Assembly (NCBI GenBank): GCA_005217565.1
Contig: SJCO01000023.1
Coordinates: forward strand, 1-64,000
DNA length: 64,000 nt
DNA from: Puteibacter caeruleilacunae
Lineage (GTDB): Bacteria; Bacteroidota; Bacteroidia; Bacteroidales; Prolixibacteraceae
Direction of reading: 5' to 3'
The first letter of the stretch is position 1, and the number at the start of each line of letters is the position of its first letter. The notes beneath the pieces are model-generated. The model was given only the letters and a program-made list of their open reading frames with translations. It ran no database searches and was not told where the DNA came from. Below, piece after piece: positions 13,703 through 23,100 of the stretch. The position numbers and the translations under genes were made by a program.

Positions 13703-16700
13703 TTACTCTCCTATAATATCTTGAAATTGCTGATGGTAGTCCTCTCCGTAAAGCGTATGATACTCTTTTATGAATTTACGATAGGCACTTTGAGCAACTG
13801 AAGATTTGCCAGCTTCACACAACCATTTAACTTTTTTCTGCATTGCCTCCTCATTAACGGTATCGAAGATCAATGTAGTACTGACCATCTCCAACAGCAG
13901 ATTTTGTTCAAATTCGTGCTCTTCTTCTCCGCTAAATGATCCCAATACCTCCAGTACGTTGTTGGTAATTTCTCCTTTAAAATCATCAATCCACTCATAA
14001 TCGAGCAACGGAAATACTGGTCCGGCCTGACAGATACTTAAAACCTTACGAAGATATATTTGCTTAGCCTGGCTATCGCTTTTCATCACAGCTCTTAATT
14101 GCTTAAACAGCTCATTGAACTCGACTAAATCACAGGTTGAATCCCCTTGGAATGCAATTCGCCAGTATTTATTTTCATAAACAACCTCAACACCCGACAT
14201 ATTAACCAACAGAGCTCTTAGGTTCTGTACACTAGTACTTCGAATATTCTTGGCACTAGAGGCTGAATATCCCATCCATAAAAGCTCATTAAGCTGTTTT
14301 GAGGTAATCCCCTTACTGTTCTTATGTTGGTACAGTAAAATAGCTAAAAATAACTGTCTTAGTTTTGGTGTAAAGCGAGCTGTAATATCCTCTCCTTGCT
14401 TGTCGACCACCTTGAAAGCACCGAAGATATGAACATAGTCCTTCTTGGGTTTCTCAATAACAGCCTCGGGTAATGTTTTATTCTTGTTGTTACGACGAAA
14501 CTTAATTTGACGCATAACGATAAATAACAAGATCACTCCCACAATTACCAAAATCCATATAATTGCGGTCAATCCGATATACTTAGGCTGCTCAGGTTCC
14601 TGGAATACCGAAAGACCACGACGCGACTTACGATACAACTCTCTCACCTCACTGTGCTTCAACTCTCTATTCCACACATACAATTCATCCATTCCTCCCT
14701 TGAAGTATTGTCCCCAAAGGTTACGACCAATGAAAAATGAGTTGGAATATGAGCTCAACGGCGAAGCCATGGTTTCATATACCAGCTCTCCGTTCTTATA
14801 AAACTTTAATGTTCCTCCGGCATTAAAAACATAGGTTAGGTGCTGCCACTTATTCAATTCAATCACCTCTTTATCGCTACGGTGATCAGAGATAAAAGTG
14901 GTGGTAAATAACATATACTTCTCCCAAATCTTTGCCGAATAGGAGAATCCTTTTCCTACAATAGAGATATGATCATACAACAGTGAAGGCTTCACCCACA
15001 CCGAAATTGAAATTACATTGGTGATATCAAAAGCCGGATCGTTTCCACAATCCACATAACTGTCAGATCCATTAAACCACGCCGCCTTACCAATGATACT
15101 ATCATTGATAAACTCTATATGCTGACTTTTACCATTGAACTTCACTCCTGGTCCTTCATCCATTACATTACCTTCGAATGGATAATAAGCAACCAGATTT
15201 GATTCAAAATCGGGACGTTCGTATTCTTGCTGATAAAAGTTTTCAACCTCTGCAAAACTTAATGCACGCCCCCATAGTTTCATGTTATCAAGAAAGCCAT
15301 CTAATCCGATACCTTTATGATTTCCCAGGAATAGTTTGTCGGGACGCAACTCTTGTTTACCCACCTCGATATCGCCAACATGTGCACCGTTCAGGAAAAG
15401 ATTTAATTTACCTGTTGTCCGGGAGCATGTGGCTACAACATGGTTCCAGCTATAATTTAATGTCTGCGGACTTTCAACAACCTCCCCTCCTGACAACATC
15501 ATCAGTCTTCGGTTACGCAAGATAAACTCTACCGAACGATTACCCCTTAACTCTCCAATATTCACATCATTTTCAGGATAGTGGTCAATCTTAAACCACA
15601 AACTAAAACTGAAGTCTGCTACATTATTGAAAACCGGCGAGAAATCAATTTGCATGATATCCTTTGGAGAAAATACAACTACTCCTCCACGGGTATCTTC
15701 CTCAATCAGGGAAGGTCCGAAAAGATAAAATTGATTGATATGCGAGGTTTTATCTGTGAATTCATCTTCAAAGTCAACATCCAGCAAAATGCCATCATCC
15801 TGTGACAAACCTGAAGCTTCGAACTGAACGCTTTTCCGTTCATCGGTGACTGACACCTGCTCTGGGAAGAACCGGAAGCCATCTTTCATTGGCTCCAATG
15901 TGATGCTGTCATTCTCGGATGTTAATATCTCAAATTTTCCATCAGTGGTAACATCCAAACCCTTCCAGTGCACAGCATCCAGCATTTGGTGATTACAGCT
16001 GACCACTCCATCAACGTAATCATATTGGTGTAGATATTCTAATGCTCGTTGAGCCACCTTATAACGCGACTGATCAACAACAATAAAGTTAGGCATGCGA
16101 GCTGTTGTGCGCCATATCGAAATCAACGAATCGGTTACCTGATCAACTGTCTTGATCTTTTTCTCATGCGACAAGTCTACTTCGAAGAAATCATTCTGTG
16201 GATTACCCACATCAATATACCCTTCCTTAGTCTTTGATTTTGTAAAGAAATATTCCCCTTTATTCAGAATCCAGTCGGGTTGGTACTCATCAGGAACACT
16301 GTTAAAAATAAATAGTCGTCTGCCAGTCTTTATCAACTTTGCAACACTCTTCCACTTCTCTTTCCCTTTGTGCTGAACCACCATCTCTCTCAACCTGCTT
16401 TTCTTAAGATAATCAGCTAACCACATTGAAGGGAATCGATTATTTTCGATAAACAGGAAGATCAGGTCATCAGGATTTTCATCGAGTAACTGAACAACCG
16501 GAGTAAATACCGTGGCAAAAATATCGTCGTATAATTTTCGGTATTTATCATCGGCAAAACGTTCTTCTTTAATTTCAACTGTTTCGAATTGCAATGAAAA
16601 TGCACGTATACCTTTTGTGTAGGCATCAGAAAATACTTCATTGTAAACACCTTTATCGGTGATAGGAATCTGGGTTGTAAGAATAAAGTTTTTATCAATG

Positions 16701-16786
16701 CCTGCCTGCATATTCCATTTTGCAGCTGAAGTTACTACAGTCTGCAAAAGCAACATTATAAATAAGATATATCGAAACTTCGTCAT
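13703..16786 (-). CDS. Transmembrane SARP-type regulator with PLC-like and two LamG domains
   Basis: The 1027-residue protein has a signal peptide (1-21) and a PI-PLC-like TIM-barrel region (about 22-300, with GIRAFSLQFE, ENPDDLIFLFIENNRFPS and KLIKTGRRLFIF). Two LamG/concanavalin-like domains follow (about 382-525 with WFKIDHYPEND and SWNHVVATCSR; about 560-715 with VWVKPSL and KWQHLTYVF), then one TM helix (about 736-757). The cytoplasmic C-terminus (about 780-1027) begins VHIFGAFKVVDKQG and resembles the winged-helix plus BTAD arrangement of SARP regulators. The likely design is periplasmic sensing of a glycan or lipid with direct transcription control. PLC catalytic histidines are not evident, so the barrel may only bind ligand. 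The gene is divergent from recR. Confidence 0.8.
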   Translation of the reverse strand: MTKFRYILFIMLLLQTVVTSAAKWNMQAGIDKNFILTTQIPITDKGVYNEVFSDAYTKGIRAFSLQFETVEIKEERFADDKYRKLYDDIFATVFTPVVQLLDENPDDLIFLFIENNRFPSMWLADYLKKSRLREMVVQHKGKEKWKSVAKLIKTGRRLFIFNSVPDEYQPDWILNKGEYFFTKSKTKEGYIDVGNPQNDFFEVDLSHEKKIKTVDQVTDSLISIWRTTARMPNFIVVDQSRYKVAQRALEYLHQYDYVDGVVSCNHQMLDAVHWKGLDVTTDGKFEILTSENDSITLEPMKDGFRFFPEQVSVTDERKSVQFEASGLSQDDGILLDVDFEDEFTDKTSHINQFYLFGPSLIEEDTRGGVVVFSPKDIMQIDFSPVFNNVADFSFSLWFKIDHYPENDVNIGELRGNRSVEFILRNRRLMMLSGGEVVESPQTLNYSWNHVVATCSRTTGKLNLFLNGAHVGDIEVGKQELRPDKLFLGNHKGIGLDGFLDNMKLWGRALSFAEVENFYQQEYERPDFESNLVAYYPFEGNVMDEGPGVKFNGKSQHIEFINDSIIGKAAWFNGSDSYVDCGNDPAFDITNVISISVWVKPSLLYDHISIVGKGFSYSAKIWEKYMLFTTTFISDHRSDKEVIELNKWQHLTYVFNAGGTLKFYKNGELVYETMASPLSSYSNSFFIGRNLWGQYFKGGMDELYVWNRELKHSEVRELYRKSRRGLSVFQEPEQPKYIGLTAIIWILVIVGVILLFIVMRQIKFRRNNKNKTLPEAVIEKPKKDYVHIFGAFKVVDKQGEDITARFTPKLRQLFLAILLYQHKNSKGITSKQLNELLWMGYSASSAKNIRSTSVQNLRALLVNMSGVEVVYENKYWRIAFQGDSTCDLVEFNELFKQLRAVMKSDSQAKQIYLRKVLSICQAGPVFPLLDYEWIDDFKGEITNNVLEVLGSFSGEEEHEFEQNLLLEMVSTTLIFDTVNEEAMQKKVKWLCEAGKSSVAQSAYRKFIKEYHTLYGEDYHQQFQDIIGE

Positions 16787-16963
16787 TCCTTAGTTGTATT
16801 TCTGCCCGTAAGATTAGTTTGCTAAACAGTTGAATCACAAAAATAACATTTAATTGGATAAAAGTAAGATTACATTGTGATGCAATGATTTGTTTCTGCT
16901 CAAAAATCATTCCATCTCTACAACTCAGCGATTTATTATATATTTACACAAAATCTATTGCAT

Positions 16964-17593
16964 ATGAACACGGATCATTTTCCATCACGGTTATTAGAGC
17001 AGGCAGTTGATGAATTTGCAAAGCTGCCGGGCATTGGAAAAAAGACTGCCTTACGATTGGTTTTGCATCTTCTTAAGCAAGAACACAAAGAGGTTGAGCG
17101 CTTTACCGGTGCAATCAACACCCTGAAAAAAGAGATCAAACATTGTAAGGTTTGTCGTAATATCTCAGATACTGATACGTGTAACATATGCTCATCACCT
17201 TCACGCAATCTTCGTATTGTTTGTGTAGTTGAGAACATCAAAGATGTGATGTCGATTGAGAACACTCAGCAATTTAACGGAGGTTATCATGTTTTAGGAG
17301 GTATTATTTCTCCTATGGATGGTATCGGTCCTTCCGATCTGGAGATTAACTCGCTTGTTGAACGCGTTGAAAGGGGTGAAGTTGATGAGGTAATTTTGGC
17401 TTTAAGTACTACCATGGAAGGTGATACAACCAACTTCTTCATCTACAAAAAACTAAAAGGCACTGACGTTAAAATTAGTACTTTGGCTCGTGGCGTTTCC
17501 ATTGGTGATGAACTGGAATATACCGACGAAGTAACTCTTGGTAGATCAATTGTTAATAGATTGAATTTCGAAGACTCAATAAAGCAGCTTTAA
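16964..17593 (+). CDS. recR: Recombination protein RecR
   Basis: The 209-residue protein is a full-length RecR: helix-hairpin-helix ([20 protein letters not shown], about residues 19-38), four-cysteine zinc site ([16 protein letters not shown]), and Toprim domain ([17 protein letters not shown] to [12 protein letters not shown]). RecR works with RecO (and RecF) to load RecA on SSB-coated gaps. I start at ATG 16964, since the TTG six bases earlier is an unnecessary extension. It heads a run with the glycosyltransferase gene 41 bp downstream, and is divergent from the SARP-type gene. Confidence 0.97.
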   Translation: MNTDHFPSRLLEQAVDEFAKLPGIGKKTALRLVLHLLKQEHKEVERFTGAINTLKKEIKHCKVCRNISDTDTCNICSSPSRNLRIVCVVENIKDVMSIENTQQFNGGYHVLGGIISPMDGIGPSDLEINSLVERVERGEVDEVILALSTTMEGDTTNFFIYKKLKGTDVKISTLARGVSIGDELEYTDEVTLGRSIVNRLNFEDSIKQL

Positions 17594-17634
17594 TTACGTT
17601 CATATCATTAGTTACCTAATGAGCACACCTGAGT

Positions 17635-19599
17635 ATGAAGCTAAGTATCGTCATTGTCAACTACAATGTTAAGCATTTTCTGGAGCAATGTTTGTGGTCG
17701 GTTTATAAGGCCACCCAGGACATTTCTGCTGAGATATTTGTTGTTGATAACAATTCGGTAGATGGCTCTTGTGCCATGGTAAATGAAAAGTTCCCTACTG
17801 TTAATTTAATTGCCAATAAAGAAAATGTAGGATACGCCGCGGCCAATAATATGGCCATTCGTAAGGCCAAGGGAACCTATATTCTACTTTTAAACCCAGA
17901 TACTCTGGTAGAGGAAGACACCTTTACAAAATGTTTATCCTTCATGGACAACCACCAGGATGCAGGTGCACTGGGTGTAAAAATGATTGATGGAAAAGGG
18001 AATTTTTTACCTGAATCGAAACGAGGTTTACCTACACCATGGGTGGCCTTTTATAAGGTATTCGGACTAGCTAGTTTATTTCCTCGATCAAAACGATTCG
18101 GTCAGTATCACTTGCGCTACCTTCATGAAGATGAAACTCATGAGGTGGATGTGCTTTGCGGTGCTTTTATGTTGATGCGAAAAGAGGCTCTTGATAACGT
18201 TGGTCTTTTAGATGAAACCTTCTTCATGTATGGTGAAGATATCGACCTATCGTACCGCATTCAATTGGGAGGCTACAAGGTTTACTATTATCCCGAGACA
18301 ACAATTATTCACTATAAAGGAGAGAGTACCAAAAAGGGAAGTCTGAATTACGTGCGCATCTTCTACAATGCAATGATCATTTTTGCGCGCAAACACTTTT
18401 CAGGGAAACATGCTTTCATCTACAGCTTTATCATTAAGCTGGCCATATATCTGCGTGCAGCGGTGGCTGTTATTCGTAGAATAATCAATCGGGTGTCGCT
18501 ACCCATTGTTGATATCCTGCTTTTTTACTTGTGCTTCATCTTCATTCTTCCCTATTGGGAAAAGATAAGATATGAAGTTGGCTACTATCCCGAGGAATAC
18601 CTGCAATTGGTTATTCCTTCTTATATCTTACTTTGGATATCGAGCATATGGCTTAATGGCGGATATGAACGCCCAATCTCTATAGGGAAATTGTGGAAAG
18701 GGACCATTTGGGGAACCATCACATTATTGGTGATTTACTCTTTGCTTCCCGATACTTTGCGCTACTCAAGGGCAATGTTATTAATCGGTGCAGTTGCCGG
18801 AGGTATTGCGTTAACCATCTCAAGGTTTATCCTGAGTAAAATTCCGGGCTTTGGATTAAAGCTTAGAAGCAAGATTGTAAAGTCAGTATTGATTGTTGGG
18901 GATGCAAATGAAGTTACACGCATTAAACAATTGCTAACACAAAGCAACACCAACGTGAAGATTAAAGGATCGGCATCTTTAAATGGTAATCCTTGCAATG
19001 ATTCATTAGGTACACTTGATCAGCTTCAGGAGATTATTCATATTCATCACATTGATGAGGTTATCTTCTGTTCTGAAGATATTCCTGCTGAGACCATCAT
19101 TAGTCAGATGCTTCGTCTGGCAAATCTAAGCGTTCAGTATAAGATAGCTCCACCAAAGTCGCAAGCGATTATTGGTAGCAATTCAATTCATACTGCTGGT
19201 GATTTATATTTGATCAACCTCAACTCTCTGAACAAGCCGGAAAACAAACGTAGCAAACGTCTTTTCGACATTCTCACCTCTGCGATCATTTTGACATGTT
19301 GGCCTTTATTAGCGATATACACTGGTAAACCGCGACAGCTTTTTAAGAACATAGCCTGTGTGATGACTGGTCGCATGAGTTGGATCGGCTTCTCAATGAA
19401 TTCTGTGAATGGGAAATTACAGAAGATTAAACCAGGTGTACTAACGCCTGCCGATCAGTTTGATCTTACCCTTTCAAAACATCAGGTTGAAGAATTAAAT
19501 ATGAACTACGCCAGAAATTACAATATTTTACACGACTTTCGTATCTTAATGGGAGGAATGAAAAAGCTAGGAAGAGTAGACATTAATAAAACCATATAA
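17635..19599 (+). CDS. Membrane glycosyltransferase family 2 with degenerate sugar-transferase-like C-terminus
   Basis: The 654-residue protein starts with a GT2 domain (about 1-245: LSIVIVNYNV, VDNNSVDGS, NPDT metal/nucleotide box, DETFFMYGEDIDLSYR acceptor box), typical of rhamnosyltransferase-like enzymes. Several membrane helices follow (about 265-400), then a nucleotide-fold-like segment (SVLIVGDANEV, about 425-530), then KRSKRLFDILTSAIILT (about 545-560), which resembles the start of polyprenyl-phosphate sugar-1-phosphate transferases. The usual GPVFFxQxRxG and KFRSM motifs of that family are missing, so this end is probably non-catalytic. It probably adds a sugar to a cell-surface glycan at the inner membrane. 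Confidence 0.8.
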   Translation: MKLSIVIVNYNVKHFLEQCLWSVYKATQDISAEIFVVDNNSVDGSCAMVNEKFPTVNLIANKENVGYAAANNMAIRKAKGTYILLLNPDTLVEEDTFTKCLSFMDNHQDAGALGVKMIDGKGNFLPESKRGLPTPWVAFYKVFGLASLFPRSKRFGQYHLRYLHEDETHEVDVLCGAFMLMRKEALDNVGLLDETFFMYGEDIDLSYRIQLGGYKVYYYPETTIIHYKGESTKKGSLNYVRIFYNAMIIFARKHFSGKHAFIYSFIIKLAIYLRAAVAVIRRIINRVSLPIVDILLFYLCFIFILPYWEKIRYEVGYYPEEYLQLVIPSYILLWISSIWLNGGYERPISIGKLWKGTIWGTITLLVIYSLLPDTLRYSRAMLLIGAVAGGIALTISRFILSKIPGFGLKLRSKIVKSVLIVGDANEVTRIKQLLTQSNTNVKIKGSASLNGNPCNDSLGTLDQLQEIIHIHHIDEVIFCSEDIPAETIISQMLRLANLSVQYKIAPPKSQAIIGSNSIHTAGDLYLINLNSLNKPENKRSKRLFDILTSAIILTCWPLLAIYTGKPRQLFKNIACVMTGRMSWIGFSMNSVNGKLQKIKPGVLTPADQFDLTLSKHQVEELNMNYARNYNILHDFRILMGGMKKLGRVDINKTI

Positions 19600-19601
19600 C
19601 A

Positions 19602-20126
19602 ATGAACGATATACTAAAAGGCGAGAAAATACAACTTCGCCCTCTTGAGCCTGAAGATATTCACGCACTATACCAATGGGAAAATGATTCAAGTATTTGG
19701 AATGTGAGTAATACTATGGCACCTTTCTCAAGATATATTCTCACTGAGTACATTAAAAATTCAGGCGCGGATATTTTTGAGACTAAGCAGTTGAGATTAA
19801 TTATCGCTAATCATGATGGTGAACCTTTAGGCGCTATCGACCTGTTTGATTTTGATCCTTATCATCTACGTGCCGGGTTGGGAATCTTGATCTATCAAAA
19901 AGAGGATCGCAAAAATGGCTATGCCAGTGAGGCAATTAATATGATGAAAGAATATGCACAGAAAGTACTAGGATTACATCAATTGTATGCCAATGTAACG
20001 GTCGACAATACTGCAAGTGTTGGCTTGTTTGAGAAGTGTGGTTTCGAGACTATCGGCACAAAGAAAGATTGGATTAAAACCTACGAAGGCTGGAAAGATG
20101 AACACCTGATGCAGGTGATGTTATAA
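19602..20126 (+). CDS. GNAT acetyltransferase, RimJ/RimL type
   Basis: The 174-residue protein has the RimJ/L-type layout: IQLRPLEPEDIHALYQWEND at the start, GAIDLFDFDPYHLRAGLGILI, the acetyl-CoA site KEDRKNGYASEAINMMKEYA, and NTASVGLFEKCGFETIGTKKDW. Such enzymes acetylate protein N-termini or small molecules, and some act in nucleotide-sugar or polyamine pathways. It begins 2 bases after the glycosyltransferase stop, so the two are translated as an operon and this enzyme may act in surface-glycan synthesis. Confidence 0.88.
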   Translation: MNDILKGEKIQLRPLEPEDIHALYQWENDSSIWNVSNTMAPFSRYILTEYIKNSGADIFETKQLRLIIANHDGEPLGAIDLFDFDPYHLRAGLGILIYQKEDRKNGYASEAINMMKEYAQKVLGLHQLYANVTVDNTASVGLFEKCGFETIGTKKDWIKTYEGWKDEHLMQVML

Positions 20127-20134
20127 AAAGATAG

Positions 20135-20166
20135 AATCTCCTCCCTGATGATACAAGGAGGAGATT
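20135..20166. terminator. Bidirectional terminator, GNAT/DUF3472 convergence
   Basis: AATCTCCTCC (20135-20144) pairs with GGAGGAGATT (20157-20166), followed by TTATTTAT, between two convergent genes. Confidence 0.85.
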
Positions 20167-20170
20167 TTAT

Positions 20171-21523
20171 TTATAGAGGTAATTTACTAAAATCAATATT
20201 GGGAGCTTTTCCTACTGCAGGTCTGGTAAGTTTTTCACCATAAGTGCCCTGATTGTTAATAAATCCACAGTTCTGTAAAAAGTATTTGCCGTTTTCAACT
20301 CCACCATAGTAATCCAAACGATGTCCACTTCGTCCGGTCTGGTCACAGGTAAATGAGGCATTTACCGATTCAACCCATGATTTACTATCAGCATCATACA
20401 TCCACTGATTTGTATAAAATCCTTTGCGAGTAATATCTCCCATTTCGGTAACGAAGTTTTCAAGGAATGAATACATTCCTGTCAAGTAGGTATCAGTATA
20501 TGGTCGACGGAAGCTAGCAATCAACTTCCATTCTCCTTCTTCAGGAGCATAAAACCACGCAGTAAAATCAGTCTTTTCATTTCCCTGAGGTTCTGCCTTC
20601 AGCAAAAATTTGTAAGTAGTTCCGGCTTTCCAGTTAAATTTCAAGAAACTCTGGGCTCCTGAACCTTCATTCCCGAATTTACCAACATGAACTCCTTCTC
20701 CATGTGCTAATTCATTTACCTGGTAATCGTCAGGAATCTGATTTGGATCCTGTGTATCATAGGCACTCCATACTGAGAACAATACTCTGCGCTCGGTCTC
20801 CGAGTTCACCTGAATACCAAAATATCCTTGTCCGAAACCACTTGAACAGAAATATGATCCAATAGGATCTTCTCCTTCAGGAACGGTTATTTCATTGTAG
20901 AAATAATTCACCTTTTTAACCGCTGTAGGGATCTGATAATTCAGGTGTACCGATGGTCCTCTTCTTCCCCAGTAGAAATAATCTGGGCCAATACAACTAA
21001 CGGAGCTAGTCCATTCATTTCCACTAATCAACACCTCCGATAGATCGGCATAATATCCTCCATCTTTAGCTATCCCTTGAATATCCACTCTCTGATAACC
21101 TTTGGTCTTAACATTGAACTTCCCTACAAAGTAATCTTTGTAGCTTGATGCCTTCTCAAATGTTACACTCTTTGAGGTTTCTCCAACAGTGACCTTCAAT
21201 GTTGTTGAATTAGATGGAAATTTGGCTTTCAATCCAAGCTTAATTTCTCCAGTCTTGGTGGCATAGAAAAAGGTGCTAACAACCGACTCGCTTTTGGTCC
21301 AGTTGTGAATACCTCCTTTTGAGACCATTTGTTTGGTCTGAGCAGGATGTCCAACAATCCAACTATTTCCTTCGGTTGGAATGCGAACTGAGTAGGTGAT
21401 TACTTCAGGAGCTTCCTCCTGTACTTCCTTTGGGGCTGTAAGCTCTGGGTCTGATTCGGAACTACACGCTCCTCCTATTATCCCTAGCATACAGAGTGAA
21501 AGACTAAATAGTTTTAACTTCAT
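20171..21523 (-). CDS. DUF5077/DUF3472 surface lipoprotein of locus 1
   Basis: Starting at ATG 21523 gives a 450-residue lipoprotein (MKLKLFSLSLCMLGIIGGACSSE, lipid Cys near 20); an upstream extension of 36 codons lacks signal-peptide logic. An N-terminal beta-rich DUF5077-like part (about 45-165, with RIPTEGNSWIVGHPAQT) precedes DUF3472 (about 170-350, PDYFYWGRRGPSVHLNY, FGQGYFGIQVNSE). DUF3472 proteins occur with SusC/SusD systems and are assumed to bind or process glycans; there is no direct activity evidence. It is the last gene of locus 1, 76 bp after the susD-like gene, separated by a hairpin at 21566-21592. Confidence 0.8.
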   Translation of the reverse strand: MKLKLFSLSLCMLGIIGGACSSESDPELTAPKEVQEEAPEVITYSVRIPTEGNSWIVGHPAQTKQMVSKGGIHNWTKSESVVSTFFYATKTGEIKLGLKAKFPSNSTTLKVTVGETSKSVTFEKASSYKDYFVGKFNVKTKGYQRVDIQGIAKDGGYYADLSEVLISGNEWTSSVSCIGPDYFYWGRRGPSVHLNYQIPTAVKKVNYFYNEITVPEGEDPIGSYFCSSGFGQGYFGIQVNSETERRVLFSVWSAYDTQDPNQIPDDYQVNELAHGEGVHVGKFGNEGSGAQSFLKFNWKAGTTYKFLLKAEPQGNEKTDFTAWFYAPEEGEWKLIASFRRPYTDTYLTGMYSFLENFVTEMGDITRKGFYTNQWMYDADSKSWVESVNASFTCDQTGRSGHRLDYYGGVENGKYFLQNCGFINNQGTYGEKLTRPAVGKAPNIDFSKLPL

Positions 21524-21565
21524 TATGATCTTCTCTTTAGTTAATTTTTCACCCAAAGGTAAATC

Positions 21566-21592
21566 AAAAGGGGAGAAATTATCTCCCCTTTT
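21566..21592 (-). terminator. Intercistronic hairpin between SusD-like and DUF3472 genes
   Basis: AAAAGGGGAGA (21566-21576) pairs with TCTCCCCTTTT (21582-21592), loop AATTA. On the minus strand a short T run follows. It may attenuate expression of the last gene or protect the upstream mRNA. Confidence 0.6.
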
Positions 21593-21599
21593 TTGTCTT

Positions 21600-23081
21600 T
21601 TATGGATTCTGAACAAGGTTTTCTTGTACATTCATCTGCGATTCTGGGATGTAAAAAATAACTCTAGGATGATCTGCCGGTATTTCAAGCAACGGACTAG
21701 CACCTCCATCGTGAGTTCCTGGGTAGTTCCGGTCAAGGGTAAGACCGTTTCTGAAGATATCAAATCGGCGCTGTGCCTCGAAAGCTAGCTCCAAGCGTCT
21801 CTCATCCAACACAACCTGAAACACACTTGATCGCCCTTTCAAATCATCAACGCTGTATAGTGCATCTCCACTCAATCCGGCACGCTGACGAATTTCGTTA
21901 ACATCATCAATTGCATCGCCGTTATTACCTAACTTGGCATTTGCTTCTGCGCGGTTTAGGTACATTTCAGCCAAGCGAATAAATACAGGCGAACTTAACG
22001 TTGGTTCATCCTCTTGCATCGAATACTTGTTGATATAATATTTTGGATATCCATTACGCTCCTGAAGTGAACCATCATCATTGTATTGTGGTTCAACAAA
22101 CGCATGACGTGCATCTTCAGGAAATTCATCCAATAGGTTACGATATGGTTCTGAAGCATACATTTCACCAAACCCTTTTCCTTCAACATGATTATACATG
22201 GAACCTAATGAACTCCACCCACGATCATCAACGTCAATCTGATGTTTCACCGCAAAGATTGTTTCTACATTATCCTCAGGAGCAGGTTTAAAATATCCTT
22301 TATAAGGACCTGTTGCCATTAAAGAATAACGACCAGAGGAGATAACCTTATTGGCATACTCGATCGACTTAGTAGCATATTCAGCTACAGGACTATCAGG
22401 TGTTCCACTCATGTATAGGTACACGCGCGATAATAATGCCTGGGCAACTTCTTTCGATGCAAAAATATTTGCTTTCTCACTTCCCATCAACTTCTCTGCC
22501 TCAACCAGGTCAGCAATAACTTGTTCGTAAACCTCTTTGACTGTTGCTCTGGCTGGGATATTCTCTACATCATCATCCAACTTAATAGGTATACCTAAAC
22601 TTGTTTCTGGATTCTGATAGTAAGGACGTCCGAATACATTCACCAAATGGAAATAAGTCTGAGCCCTGATAAACAAGTTTTCTCCTTTCACCTGCTTCAT
22701 CTCCTCTGAAGCATCATCACCGATTGCCTGAATAACCTTATTACATCCAACCACCAACTGATAAGTCTTCTCCCAGAATCCTTGTGTTGGAGACATTCCT
22801 GGGAAATGCTGATAATTGTAGCAATAGAATAAATGATCACTGGTTGTTCCACTTAACGACACATTATCTCCTCCATACTCACCAAAGAAATGGAAGTTAC
22901 GCTGATAGTATGAATCCTTCAGGTAGTTATAGTTACCAATAGTGGCTCCCTTAAGTCCTACATCACTAGCAATTAACTGTGACTCAGGAAGTCCATCGTA
23001 AGGAAGATATTCCATATCACAAGCAGTTCCTGCAAATAATATAACAACATATAGTATTATAAATTTCTTCATCTGTCTCAT
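21600..23081 (-). CDS. SusD/RagB-family outer-membrane lipoprotein (locus 1)
   Basis: The 493-residue protein has a lipoprotein signal (FIILYVVILFAGTAC), then the SusD helical core: SDVGLKGATIGNYNYLKD, WEKTYQLVVGCNKVIQAI, RAQTYFHLVNVFGRPYY with its conserved Y/F residues, YLYMSGTPDS and, near the C-terminus, FIRLAEMYLNRAEANAKLGN and LDERRLELAFEAQRRFDIFRNG. SusD proteins cap the SusC barrel and hold the oligosaccharide before import. Start could be the ATG at 23081 or 23072; both leave the signal intact. It follows the susC-like gene by 19 bp. Confidence 0.93.
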   Translation of the reverse strand: MRQMKKFIILYVVILFAGTACDMEYLPYDGLPESQLIASDVGLKGATIGNYNYLKDSYYQRNFHFFGEYGGDNVSLSGTTSDHLFYCYNYQHFPGMSPTQGFWEKTYQLVVGCNKVIQAIGDDASEEMKQVKGENLFIRAQTYFHLVNVFGRPYYQNPETSLGIPIKLDDDVENIPARATVKEVYEQVIADLVEAEKLMGSEKANIFASKEVAQALLSRVYLYMSGTPDSPVAEYATKSIEYANKVISSGRYSLMATGPYKGYFKPAPEDNVETIFAVKHQIDVDDRGWSSLGSMYNHVEGKGFGEMYASEPYRNLLDEFPEDARHAFVEPQYNDDGSLQERNGYPKYYINKYSMQEDEPTLSSPVFIRLAEMYLNRAEANAKLGNNGDAIDDVNEIRQRAGLSGDALYSVDDLKGRSSVFQVVLDERRLELAFEAQRRFDIFRNGLTLDRNYPGTHDGGASPLLEIPADHPRVIFYIPESQMNVQENLVQNP

Positions 23082-23100
23082 TTTTAATGGTTCTCAACGG

